Source: Progne subis subis
Lineage: Eukaryota; Chordata; Aves; Passeriformes; Hirundinidae
Assembly: GCA_022316685.1 (NCBI GenBank)
Contig: JAKJHU010000061.1
Span: forward strand, 3,099,709 to 3,163,708
Reading direction: 5' to 3'
DNA: 64,000 bases
In this document: one piece after another, positions 35,901-48,800 of the stretch
Layout: the number at the start of each line of letters is the position of its first letter
Numbering within the stretch: position 1 is the stretch's first letter
Made by a program: the position numbers and the translations under genes
Notes under the pieces: generated by a model
Told to the model about the DNA's origin: nothing
Database searches by the model: none
What the model saw: only the letters and a program-made list of their open reading frames with translations

Positions 35901-38900
35901 GCCAATTGCAATTAAATAAAATGAACCTCAAACAGGAAAAAAACCTGCTAAAGCTGAAACCCCAGAATACGTTCAGGGAAAGGTATTTCCTTCCATACTA
36001 AATGTCTCAGCTACCACCGTTCTCAAGGATTTTTAAAGTTTTCAATGTCTTTGCACCCACAGAATTATCTTGCACTAATGTAACAATATGTAAGTTGTTG
36101 TTCCAAAAATCCTGGGCCCAACTCCAGATTCATCATGTGAACTTGAAAAAGCCAACATGCTTTGGAGTTACAAAAATAATACTGGATTATTTATTTATAT
36201 AGCACCCATAAATTTACAGGTTGCTTTACACTCCAGAAATAAATTCTAGTCCCTGGAAGGGTAGTGCCACAATGAATTCTGGCTGCTAGAGTTAAATAAA
36301 AAAGAAGAAAAACTCTAATAAATTCTTAGAATTAAAAAAGAAATTTTTTTTAAAAAAATCTCATTACCAATCTCTGATATCCTCTCTATTTTAAGTATTT
36401 CTGCAGTGAATTATTTTAATTCCTAGCCTAAATAAAAGGCAGAGAAGAATTGCCCCAATGGCTCCTAAAAAAAGCATTAAACTCGCACCCTGGAAGCAGA
36501 GAACTGAACCATCTGTTGCTGGGTTGTTGAATCCATGTCAAACTCAACAGCATGTGAGAGTGACGTACAGTGCAGCGTACGGAACAGGGCATTTATTTTT
36601 GGTGACATCTGGATGCTTTTTATCTGCTCCATAAACAAGGATTTTGGGGACAACAAACTCTTAATTATATGTAGTTATCTCTACAAAACCACAGTGATGT
36701 TTGATCCTCTGGTTACATATTTCTCTTCAAAAGCCCCACTCTGATGAGGGAGAAAGTTCTAAAAGGATATGGAATTTTTTACTTCCTTGATTCTTATTTC
36801 TCTTGCTAATTTTCTTAACCGTTCTGATAAGATGGCCAAACCCACCCATCCTTTCCTTGGCTGACTAAATTCCCTTTGTCCCTGATATCCGTGATCAGTG
36901 TTCCTGCTGCGTGACATGGAACAGGTTTACACTTTGTGGTTAGAGCTCAAATACAAGAATTAATGAAAAAAGAAGCCCAGTTGGATGAAATTTGGAGAAT
37001 TGCTACTGCAGTGTGTCACAGTCATATTTAATCTTCTTACAGTTGACACCTGCTAAAAATTTACTGTTCTGGAGGGATTGGTGGTAGTTCTGTGCTGACT
37101 TTATTGGTGTGACAGTGACAAAATTCCAGGGATTTCATTGGAGAAATCTGTAATAGAAGTTTCTCTTAGCTTTAAAATTATACTTTGAGGTGGCTGAGGG
37201 TTGTGTGCTTTTGTTCTTTCTTTTCACAGTGGCATAATTACTGGTCATAGTCCATGTGAGAAATCAATGCAAACACCTGCAGGCAAAGGAAGTGGTTTCC
37301 ATACTCTGTATGGGAGATCTCAGAATAGCTCCTTTACTGTTATTCAGCTGTCACTTCACTTAGGTTTGAATTTACAGAAAAGTAAGAGACATCTGGTTCT
37401 TACTTTGAATTCTCCATGGGAAACACAATAGCAATAATTTCACTGAAGGAGGCTGTCTAGCAGTTAGTAATGATGGGGCTATTTTGGGTTTACTTAACTG
37501 TACAGTGAGTACTTTTCTTCTGCAGGTAGTGGTGTCTCAGATTTTGGTGTACATTTCTTATCCTGTCCAGACTAGCTCTAAGTCTTGATTGAAGAATTAA
37601 ACTGAAAAGCTCAAAGCACTGTGGATTTTTTTTACACTTCAGTCAGGTTGCTTATGGACCTCAGTTAAGGACAGTAAAGGTACAAGTCCAATGTTTTTTT
37701 CAGTCATAATCATTAGGATCTGATTCTAGTTGTGGTCTCATGTGATTCAGCCAAAACAAGAAGGGCATTCTCTTTGTGAAGGAGTGAGCTGAAACCAGTT
37801 CTTCAGCCTCAGTCTGATATTTATGCCGGAAACAGTTTCTCCCCCCCCATAGGACTTTGGTTTTGCCTGAATAAAAAAATGAGTCAGGAACCTTGGGAAT
37901 TGGTCCAGTGGAATGACTGACTGACGTTTGACGGTCAGTCTGACCTTTACCAGTTCTTCATGTTGCTGCCATTAAATGGTTGCTCACAAGGCTCTGAACA
38001 GAGCCAGTCTCAAGCCCCCTCCTCTCTGAATCATTCTTTATTCTCTTCTTGGAAATGTTCCTTCTTTCCTTTGTTGATATTTGGTATTTTGTTCTTGTAT
38101 GAAAATAATGATGATAAAAATCATACGATTCAGGGTTAAAATGTTGTGTCAGACAAATTATGTTCTGAATGGTTAGTAGGAAGAATTAGTACTTCTTTGT
38201 GGTGCTGTCCTGGGCTATTAAATACTGACAGAATGATGGACTTTGGATGGCTGAGCAGTGTTGTCTTCTTTTGCATTCTCTGGACAGCAGAAATCATAAT
38301 GAAAAAACTCAAATTTCAAAGCTTGTTTTAAATACCCATTGGCATCAATAATGAATCCTGTTGCTTATGCGCTTACTACTTTCATTTAGGAACTCACTAA
38401 CTTAGATTGTGTGTGGTTTTAGGAGTGGCAAGGTGTTAGATTTAAAATCCACTGGACTTTACATAGAGATGGCTCTTTGATCAAACTGGTCAGGTATATA
38501 AATCCTGGAAGCACATCACTACATTAAAACAGGTTTGGTTTAGGAGCTACATGCTCAGTGCTTCTGCTGTAGAAGATGTGGAAACCCTACAGTCTGTTTA
38601 TGACCAAGAAATAATAAGAAAAAGAAAGCAAGAGGGGTTTAATATGCAGAAGATGTAGGCTCATTGTCGCAGCAGACATGCCAGGGTCTGGTTCATCATT
38701 CTCGGTCACTTCTTTGACGTGTTCCTGAGCAATGGAATGATGTGTATATAAACACTGAACATCATCCACATACCTACTCTGTGTTCAGTGGGATGTCTCA
38801 TATCGGTGCTATTTTTTCTTGAGCTTCTTAGGGCTAATGGTAATTCCTCCAGCAATGTGTAAAAATAAGTGAAATTATATTTCAGTATGGAGCCGACATC

Positions 38901-41900
38901 TCTGGATGCCAAAACAGTTATTGTTTTGTATGAGGAATCAGAATGTGCCAAAAATTCTTTCTCTTCTCTTTTCTTCTCTATTATTAAAGCTCATTGAAAG
39001 CTAAAAAAAGTAGGATGTCATGTCAAGAAGAATAATTGTCAATTTTGTAGTTAAAAACTTCAACAGATCAGTGTCATGCTGCAAAAGGAAAAACCATCTC
39101 TTCAACAAAATGATATCTGTTGGGAAGAACACTTTGCAGAGGAACTCCTCAAAATATATGGAACTGAATCTTGCTCCTCAGAGCTGTCCAGTGTAGTTTG
39201 CACTTTGCATCCACTTATCCAATGAAAGCCACAGGCAGAAGAAATTCCAGGGATATCCAGTGGTAGGTACTATGCAGGAAGCAGCTCTGTCTCCCAACAT
39301 TTGCTACCTCAAAAACAAGGAGAAAAACAGGCTGGGAAGAGAGAACTGTGTGTTGTTTCACCACCAAAAAAGCCCTTGTGAGTCATGAAGTCAGGCCAAG
39401 TACAGTGAGGGTAGAAATAGGGGAGGGCTGAGTCACAGCTGCTGTAGTGTCAGGGGTAGGGCTCCAGTGCTTTGTTCCAATGCATTTATTTGTGCTGCTG
39501 CCTCCCCACCACCCAAGTGCCCTTTGCACTCATGGTGTTGCCAGTTTGGCCCCAGGGATGTTGCCGTGGGGTCTGTGCCTGACTCGACAAGAGGATGGAG
39601 GCTCTCCAGCCAACAAGGAGAGGACCCCAATAAAAAGTACCTGATTGTTAGGAACAGCTGCATTCTCAACAGTGTTTAAGGTGTAAATGTGGAGAAAGAA
39701 CTTAATAGAGAGGAATGGGAGGTATATTAGAGGTTTTTTTAGGATTTCCTTTAGAACATGAACACTCTGAGCAAATTATTCTGAGCCATTGCTACTCCCA
39801 GTTCTTCCTGTATTTCTTTTCTCTGACTCCTGCTCTTTATTTTATTAGAAAAGTAGAAGTTAACTGTTAGGCCATTGTGCTCTTCAAAATGAGTCAATTC
39901 TGCCATCTCCAACAGAGTTCAGTTTGAGTTTAGCTTCTGACTAAGATGAAGTACAATTAAAATGGGGAAAGTGGCACAGTGCTTAGTACTGTGTCTGCTA
40001 ATTGCTGCTGTACTTTCATTTCTTGTGACAGCTCTCTATGATGCATTATCACTCTGGTGGGTTCCCCCCACCTTTAGCAGCTTTTCCTTAGATTAATTTC
40101 TGAGTGTTGCTGCACATTGGTGTGCTGAGCACTTGGAACAATTTGCAACTATTAAGTCTGGTCCTGAGTTTGTTACTATTAAAGTTCATATTTGATCTTC
40201 TGCCTCTTGTAATCACAGGAGGAGATGTGGCTTTGTTGCTGCTTTCATGTTCTCCAAATCTCTCTCTCCTGTTCTCTCCTCATGCCCTTCAAACAGATTG
40301 TTCCAGCCTGAGTGAATTGCAGATTATGAGGTAGGAAGGATGTTATGGAAGTAAAATACAGGGAGAAAAGACTAAGAAAGCAAAGCTAAATATCAATTAC
40401 TTGTGATTGGCATAATTTATTTCGGTCACTGTTGCATTTCTTGTCTCCTCTTCTCAGAAAATTTTGCAACCCCAAAGTTGTCCCCAGACTTTCAGTATTT
40501 AAAATCAGTGTTGGAATTCTGAAATGTAAATCCTAATTTAAAATGTGCTGAAGTTCAGAATATTCAAACATGTGAGGACAGTGTGAGCTGATTTTATATC
40601 TTTATTGTGATCTTTATTTCCTTAGCATTACAGCAAGGAATGCCTATTGTTGTTCTGTACTCCTGCGGAGTAAAACCAGTTCTTGCCTTTGAGATTTAAT
40701 TAGCCTTCAGAAATAAACCAGACAAAATAGGTAAAATGGAGATATTAGAGATTATGGAGATAATAATGGCTAATTATTTAGATCAGTAGGAAATCTGAAA
40801 CTAGATTTTTCAATCTCATTCTGGGATCTCAGTCACTTTTTACTCTCCTATTTAGAGATTTTGGGTCAACCTTCTCTACTTCTGCTCTTGTCTGAGCTAA
40901 AGAATCAAATAATCAGATGATAGTCTTGAAAATTTATCCTCCTTGAAATTTATAGCCAAACTTACGTTAGCTCCAAGAATCAACTCTGCTTTTTTTTTTA
41001 TGGGAAGAGCAGTCATCTCAGGATCTGGTTAAGTGGAAAATGTTAGTGAATGAAGCCCTGAGCTGCAAGATCCCCTCTTCCCATGGGCAAGACCAGCAGT
41101 AGAACCAAAGGATCTATCCCTCATTTTAGGAAGAAATACCCGACCAAATTCTGGTGTGTCTCTGCTGATACTGTGCTTAAGTTTCATTCTCTATTAATGA
41201 TTCATTTGGTAAAGCTGTCTGCCCACAGAAGTGCCTGAATCAAGCAGTTGTTCCTACACAGATCACAAATTAAAAATGGGAGAAGCAGGCATTCTGTCAA
41301 TGGTTAAATGACTAATTTGACAGTAGGCCATTCTTCCAAGAGTAAAATGCTCCCGGAGACATGAGTGGGCTCAAAGGGAGGACGAGGCCATACACGATGC
41401 CAAGAGCTACACATGGTTCTCACATAAATATGTGCTTAATAGTTATTCTTAATACTTCATTGATTGATAGGTCATAAACTTCCAACACTGAAAGTGCAGA
41501 GATAAGGAAACAAAAGGAGTTTCAGAAATGGAATGGAAGCCAGGGAAGTTTTCCAGTTGTAGAGATCTGCATTTCTCTTTGTAGTTCAAATTCTTGAGCT
41601 TGCCAGATTGGTGAATAAGAAGCTTTTGTCCTTGTCCAGTAAATATCTTGATAATACGTAAAAAGAGCAGGCATGGAAAGCTAATGCAGCTCCAATGTTC
41701 ACATGTCCCTCTGCTGATAACAGAAGAAGGGCTGGGTAACACAAACACATGGTGTTAGGAGCTCCAGTGGCATGATCCTCTGTCTTGAATTTCCTTTTGT
41801 AAGTCACATTCCATCTGTTTTAATCCATATCTGAGATATCAGTCATACACTGCTTGTAGGCAAGGATTAGAATGCAGAAGTGAGTAGCTGTGCTGCCCCC

Positions 41901-42180
41901 ACTGTATCTGAACCATGGAAATATGGGATTTCCAGGGCCAAAATTCAGATAAAGAACTTGTGTTTTATTTAGGAACCCACGTAAATGTCCAGATTTTTAA
42001 AGGAGTACATGTCAGTAAATGCTGGCTTTATCAGATAACATGAGCATCTTTGGGAATTTGGCTCTCCCGCAGTTCTTTGAAAGGGAGCTGATCCCTTTTG
42101 AAAGATACATCCATAGACATTCCTCGGAAAAAGCCTTTGACACAGACGACTGATCAAACAGAGGATCTCCCCGAGGTTTG
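32961..42180. other. Intergenic desert, no gene recognised
   Basis: AT-rich sequence with no supported gene. It includes an A-rich CAAA-type low-complexity run (35743-35815), an AT-rich stretch around 36290-36360, and a slightly GC-richer interval around 39420-39620 containing TGAGTCA and CAGCTG motifs. Nothing else rises above background. Confidence 0.65.
35743..35815. repeat. A-rich low-complexity tract (AAAC/CAAA type)
   Basis: The interval consists of A runs broken by single or paired C's, with repeated AACAAAC motifs. It may be a decayed poly-A tail or simple repeat. Confidence 0.8.
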
Positions 42181-42236
42181 TTTTATGCTGTTTTTATCGA
42201 AGCCGGGAGAAGGGATCTGCTCCCTCCGCAGGTGTC

Positions 42237-42255
42237 TGCCCACGCGGGGGCGCCG
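42237..42255 (+). promoter_or_regulatory. Candidate CTCF-like motif beside the CpG array
   Basis: TGCCCACGCGGGGGCGCCG matches about 16 of 19 positions of the CTCF consensus, including CCAC and the GGGGGCGC core. It mismatches at the usually conserved A before the G run. In GC-rich DNA such matches also arise by chance. Confidence 0.25.
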
Positions 42256-42258
42256 GCG

Positions 42259-42728
42259 GCAGCGCCCGAGCCCCGCCGATCCCGAAATCCCGGCCGGGAA
42301 GGAGCTCCGCGCTGTGCCGGGGCCCGCTGCAGCACGGACGGGCGGGCTCCTGGCAGCGCCCGAGCCCCGCCGATCCCCAAATCCCGGCCGGGAAGGAGCT
42401 CCGCGCTGTGCCGGGGCCCGCTGCAGCACGGACGGGCGGGCTCCTGGCAGCGCCCGAGCCCCGCCGATCCCCAAATCCCGGCCGGGAAGGAGCTCCGCGC
42501 TGTGCCGGGGCCCGCTGCAGCACGGACGGGCGGGCTCCTGGCAGCGCCCGAGCCCCGCCGATCCCCAAATCCCGGCCGGGAAGGAGCTCCGCGCTGTGCC
42601 GGGGCCCGCTGCAGCACGGACGGGCGGGCTCCTGGCAGCGCCCGAGCCCCGCCGATCCCGAAATCCCGGCCGGGAAGGGGCTCCGCGCTGTGCCGGGGCC
42701 CGCTGCAGCACGGACGGGCGGGCTCCTG
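42259..42728. repeat. Five-copy 94-bp GC-rich minisatellite
   Basis: Units start at 42259, 42353, 42447, 42541 and 42635. A sixth breaks off after GCAGCTCCCTCG at 42729. Each unit begins GCAGCGCCCGAGCCCCGCCG and is about 79% GC with 13-14 CpGs. It contains the palindromes CCCGGCCGGG, GGAGCTCC and GGGCCC and a GGGCGGG box. Differences between units are minimal: units 1 and 5 read CCCGAAAT where units 2-4 read CCCCAAAT, and unit 5 has GGGGCTCC for GGAGCTCC. Such uniformity implies recent expansion or homogenisation. Copy number may be under-assembled. Confidence 0.97.
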
Positions 42729-42874
42729 GCAGCTCCCTCGCCCTGTCTCAGCTGCTGCAGCTGCCTCGGCCTTTCGAGGTCTCGAAGTCAGCTGTATTTT
42801 CGCTCTCTGTGAGCTGGCAGTTTAAAAAATACTTTGTAAATATCGAATCTTTCCCGAGATATATTAATCTTTGA

Positions 42875-45800
42875 TATCCAAGCAACCTGAATCCGCATCA
42901 TTTTTTTTTCTTCATCTTTGTGTCTCTTCATTATGCCTTCTCATATTTGCTAGTTGTAGGATTGCTTTCTTCCTCTTTTTGTGCCTCTTTTGGCTCACTA
43001 AACATCTTTCAGCAGAATCACAGTTTGTGCCTGTTTTGCACTCAAACTCCTATCTGTTCTCAAAAACTCATATCCAGAAAGTTTTCTCTTTCCCATGCTT
43101 CTTCCTATGTGTTGTTTCTGTCCTCTCTGGTGAAAGTGTCCCTTTGTTTTGCCGATGGGATGTACAGGTAATGTCCCAGAATTTATCCAAGTATTTCACA
43201 TGAAGTTAAAAAATAAGGCAGGGACAGTGGTAGCTGATGGGTATAAGCTGGATCTTAGATGGTTTGCAGGTGTATTGTTCAGGCAAACCCAAAAGCCATA
43301 AATGCAGCCAAGCTTCCTAGAACTTCTTGTTGGTTAAAAAGTGCTCCAAATTCTCCATGTTATGATGTAAGCTGTTGGGTTTTAATTTTTTTTTTCCCAA
43401 GGTCCTTCTTTTCAGATCTTAATTCTACCTTCTTGAAAGCGCAAGGCTTGGCTCTTAGTTCCATATATCTTTATAAGCCAACACCCTGAACACAAAATAA
43501 AAGTTGAAGAACACTCCCTTGTCTTATCCTGCCAAACACAAACTTTAAAGAGGTTTGGGATATGGATGTTCTTTTGTCCTGCTCAGCAGACCCCTGGCTG
43601 GGATAATATCCTTAGGGTTATGAAGTATTATTGAAAGGAAGCACAAGAACACTGTGCTCTAGTTCTGCATGTGGCTTTAATTATAGATCCTCCTGAATCT
43701 TTTTCATACCTGCTCTTAATTTTTTTTTCTTGAAATTTCTTCCACTCTGTAATGATTCTCTTCAAATGAGTTTTAAAAATGCTGTATAGGAACTAACTAT
43801 ACAAAATTAAGGAATCCTGATATTACCTTTCATCTTCTTTGTTTCTAATTCAGCCTGACATGCTGTGTAGAATAGCTTGAAGAACTGAGGCCTCTTCCTC
43901 ATGAATGCACCTATAAATTAAAAGCAAAGGAGTTTGAGCTGCTTTTCGTTATTTTACATCCAATGGTTGAATTTACACACCAAACAAAACAGTATCATCA
44001 TCTTAGAAAATAATGTTTGGGGAAAGGATGTGTTTCAGAATTTTCTTTTTTTTCTTTTTTTTGGTGCTTAGTAATAGCAGCACTTCATTTCTTTTAGATA
44101 AATATTTATACAAGCATGCACTGTAAACCAAGAAAGCCCAGGGTCTGAGGCCCTTCAGCAAAGAATCTCTCATTTTCTATGATGATTTTTTTTTTCCTGA
44201 GCTGTTTTATAAGTATTAACCACTGAGGGAGTTAAGAACCTAAAAAGAAAATATTTTTGAATACTGGAAGGAGATCAGTTTCCTTTCCCTAGACATGATG
44301 TTACTCAGTGCAAACTACAGCCTTAAGTGAAAACAAAGTGTGCATTGAGAAATTCACTTCAGAACAGCTGCATTTCTGAGATGTTGTAGGCAGGGAAAGT
44401 TTCACCCTTGGACTCCCTTCAGGTGTCTCAGAAGTTTCTGGTGCCCTGGTGCTAAAAGGATATTAGAAAAATTCTGCATAAAAATTGGCTGCCAGAAAAG
44501 TCTTACTTTTAGGAAAACACACCCTCCCCACACCCTTTTAAATTTTTAAGTACTCTTTAAAAGTCAAGGAATGGCTCTGAAGATGAGGTGGGAACTCTGT
44601 CCTAGAAACTGGCCTGTGTCAGGAAGGAATCATTCTGTCTGATTTGGTTTTATATCTTTTTAATGATGGGACTCCATTAAAAGAGGCCAATTCATTGTTC
44701 ATAACAATGATTACTGCTATATTCCAATCCACATTTTCCCATGTGCCTTCAGTACCTGCTCTTACAGGCATTTATTATGTTGGGTGCAGGGGCCAGATAT
44801 TTCAGGACAAAGAGGGGCAGTTTCAAAAGTCAGCTGAAACTGGAGTGGATTACACAGTAAACTTGTACTTTCAATGTCAGTTTTGGACAAGATAACTTGT
44901 CCAAAATTAGAGAGGAAACTGAGGCTAGAAACTAAGGAATAATTTATTTTGGCTTTAATGATGTTGTACTAACTTTTATCAACCCCCTCCTAAATCTCTA
45001 ACATTACAATTCCTCACCTGGCTATTTCAGCATTATTGAGGAACTTATTCTTAGTCCTGTTCCTGGAACTGCACTTGTCTGCAGAGATAAAATGGCTTGC
45101 TAAATAAAGCAAATTCAGAAGTGTTCCTGTCCCCAACCAATTCAAGTGTAGTACCGGAAACATAAAATGAAGTTCTAAAAACTTACTTTGCTCTCATTAA
45201 AGGGATTTTCACTTGATACGAAGTTATTGCACAGTCCTGTGGCAGACTGAGAAATGAGTACATGCAAAATGGTCTAAAACATCTACTGTAAATCGGTTAT
45301 ACTAAGGGACTTCGTGTAAAATTTGGGGTTTGTACTTGGCTGGCTTTACCTGTACTTTTTTTTCAGTTTTGATTTGAGTTGTGGTTTTAACTCTGTTTAG
45401 AACTGGGCCAGAACCACAACCGTGAATCCAAATCCAACAAATCCTGGCCCAGATGTGGATTTTTCATGTTGAGTTCGTTTCTGATTTAAAAGAACCCCCA
45501 AATTCTGGGCAAAATTATATCAAAACCACTAAACTCCCCTGGTTGGAGTGCCAAGCCACAGTTCAGCCCAGGTTTGTTTGAAAATGACTAAAAACTGGTC
45601 ACAGATTCTGTTGAACATGATCCAAAATTGAATCATAGTATTTAGAAGCTTCAGCAAACTGAGGCAGAACTCAGTGGTTGCAGTAAAACCAAAATTGAGA
45701 GAGTACTGTGAGGTCTTAATTCCTTTTTGTGGACATTTCTTGCAGTTCAGCAAACCCATCCCGTGAACTGCGCTGGTTCGGGGGAACTGGTAGTTCAGAG

Positions 45801-48800
45801 AACTTGTGTGCTTGAGAGTAATCCTTAAAGAGCTGAAAGCAATGATGGGAATGTATTAGTTTCCTCTCTTAGGCTTTTTCCATTTTTAGTGGAGTTGCTC
45901 TTGTTCTGTTCTGCCTTCTGCACAATTAAAATAAAAGCCTTTGAAGTGTCTGAATTTGCATATTTTATTTTTTTCCAGAGACTTTGTCACAGCCTCTTAT
46001 GGAAGTGATAGCATTAAATTGGAGCAGCACAATGAATTCCAGGAAGCGAGTAATCTTCATTAAGCTTGTTTATTTGCAGGAGCTCCATTAAATTAAGAAT
46101 GCTTATCAGCCTATGTCTGCAGTGATGAAACCAGTTTTGCTGTTTGCCTTGAGGGATTGGTTCCCTACCTGACACCTCAGGGTCCTGGATTTTAATCACA
46201 TCCTTGGCAAACCCAGTACATCATTAGTTCAAAACAGACATTTAACCTATGGTACAAGATCAGTCTTTATAGTAACTTTTACATATTTTCCATTTTAAAG
46301 ATTAAGAAATAGGGTTGCAATGCAATGCGTGGCTTAAAGCAGGTGAAAAACTTAGTTTTAAGATATTTCTGTTGCGGTAAGGGCAGATGTAGTTTTGCAC
46401 TGATCCAGTCTGAGGTGTGAGTGCTGGCACGTTCTCTTAAAATCAGAAGCAAAAGAGAGAGATGAATCAATTCTGAATTGAACAAATGGCAGAATTCCAG
46501 TCTAATACCTTAAAAAGAAACTCTTAAAACATGAAATAAAATTTAATTTCCCCCTATGTGTTTTTAATGATGTCTGTAAGTCAGTGGTGAGGTTCTTCTC
46601 CAAATTATTTAGGTAGAAATTTACACTTTTTTTGAAATGTCAATGAAAATAATTTTGATTTGTTTGAATTCTTCTGCATTGCGACATACATAGTTGGAAA
46701 TGTTCACCCCTCTGAAAGGATAATTGTTGTGGTGAGTTGGATACATTACCAGCCACAGATAGGATGCCTCCAAAAAGGGCTCCCCATAAAGACATTTGTG
46801 TTCTCACATAATTAACCCAATGGCATTTGGTTCCAGCAAAGCCATTCTGCTACATAATGACAAGAAAAATGAGATATTAGTGAAGATCTGGGAAGAGATG
46901 AATGCACATCTGCTTGTATTTGCTTTCCTGGCATGACCCATCAGGTTGCTCTTTAGGACTAAAATTAAAAATGTAGAGAATTGAAGATTTGAATGAAAAA
47001 AACCCCAACAAACCCGCATCTCTTCTCCTAATTGAAAATGTAGAGAGGCATAATGGAGAGAAGCTGAACTTGTAAATGCCTTGGGTTTGTATTTCTATTG
47101 CAGGAGCTGTGTGTGTGCTCTTGTGTGTATGTATCAATTATAAATATACTGTCTGCTTTTGCAGTGACAGACTATTTTAAGGTGGCTCAAACAGTTATTG
47201 GTACCAAACTGCTTGATAATGAATGTCTGGGAAACTGTGATGACAGATCAAAGGATCAGCATTTTTAGGTTTCCATTCCTGGTGTATCTAGTTTAGATTG
47301 ACTGTAAATAAAGTTCTAGTCAAGTTCCAAATGAGCAAGGCAGGGTCTTACAGGGTAGGGTAGCATTATCTTGGGAATCCTGCTGAAACATCCTTCTGGA
47401 GGGGGCTGATCTGTGAGAATTGTGGAGAGATTTGTAAGCCTTGATTTTTAGTGAAGATTGCCTAAAGCAATATTAATTGAATATGCATCTTTCCGATAAA
47501 CATACTGTACTTCTGAAACTGTTGTTATCAACATGACAACAAATGAGTGTGGAAAAATAAAATCCTGGAGCAAAAGGCGGATTTGCTGATGAGGAACTCC
47601 GCGGGGAAGTCTGGAGCTTGCCATCCCATTTGTAAACAACTGCACCCATGTGGCTGCGTCAGACGGGCTCTGTTGTGTGCAGGGGTGGTTGGGCCCTGCC
47701 TTTGTGTCACAGGGAAAGATGAAAAGTGGTGGCAACAAAACAAATATGCAAAAAAAGGAGGAATCTGATGCAGGGACAGGAGCTGTGGGTTGGGGTTTAA
47801 TGTTATGGATTAGTCTGTTACAGTTTATTTCCTCTTTAGGATGTTTTTTCCAGTTGCTTTTCTCATGTGTGGTCTTCACTCAGCAGAGCTTGTGTCATCC
47901 TTTTCATCTGGTTGTAAAGAATTTTTTGGCTATGCGTACCTTTGCTGACAAGGATCTTGAATGATGTTTCTTCGGGGTTTCTGAACTACAGTGAAATACA
48001 GAGCTGAGAAGAATGCACTTACACAGGTTTAGGTTTAATTTAAATTTGCAGGGACTTGGTTGCGCTGGTCTTCCGTGTAATCTAGAAAATCTATAATAAT
48101 CTGGAAGTAAGGATAGATAAATCTAAGCCTTTACCCTGCACTCAAATGAGGACTGTACTTACTAACACCATAACTAGAGTGAATTTGAAAGATCTACTTC
48201 TCCCTGTTCCTTCTGCCTTTGTACAGATGTGCATGCTGTAAAAGTTATTTATAGGATTCATTTAAATTCCACATTTTTCCCAGTACATTTTCCACCTTCT
48301 TTTTCACAGTACTTACTTGTAAAATCAATAGTCTCAAACAGCTTTACTTTTTAAACTCCCCCTACTTTCCTTTAAAGCCTAGAGGTTCTATGTGTTTCCA
48401 TGGAGCTACTTCTAAGCAGATAGAAACAAACTCAGGCGCAAAAGTTCATTTTTAAGGAAAGCCAGTGCTGGTTTATACCATGAAGAGCCTAATCACGCTT
48501 GACTTCTGCAGGTGCAGAGATGAAAATGAAATTGTCAATGTTCAAAACACTTAGTGCATGTTTTTGTTGCAGATAGATGATTCTACACCATAACTGGGTA
48601 AAATACCCTGGGAGAAGGACTTCATAGTCTACACAGATTTGTTTTTAATACCTTTTCTCCTTTCATAAGGTGTTTTACAGTATCCAAATATCAGGATTAT
48701 TGTTACTTTGGCCTATAAGGAAAAAGTACCTATAGCTGGAAAAATGTGGTAGTGCCAGAGCATTCATTACAATTACATGAATATTAATTAAGAATAAATG

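Larger units (their letters stand above)
42180..42800. promoter_or_regulatory. Isolated CpG island in the gene desert
   Basis: CpG-dense sequence rises abruptly from AT-rich flanks. It is made mainly of the 94-bp tandem array plus about 80 bp on the left and 70 bp on the right. No exon or start site is evident. It might be an orphan CpG island (a promoter of a noncoding transcript or an enhancer) or merely the by-product of a GC-rich minisatellite. Confidence 0.55.

Noticed and set aside
37915..37940. GACTGAC/GTCAGTC inverted repeat
   Set aside because: Only seven-base arms, within a short GACT direct repeat. Expected by chance at this scale.
42098..42874. Overlapping open frames of up to 258 residues on both strands as protein genes
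   Set aside because: They coincide with the 94-bp array. All six frames are open because the unit has no stops, the encoded peptide changes phase at each unit, and no splice or family signal exists.
44860..44935. MIR-like words (GAGGAAACTGAGGC and AACTTGTCCAA)
   Set aside because: The words occur in the wrong order and spacing for a MIR element, and the similarity is limited to about 14 bases.
47448..47879. 143-residue minus-strand open frame
   Set aside because: No recognisable domain, biased only by local composition, and no splice context. The overlapping opposite-strand frames are equally long for a stretch like this.
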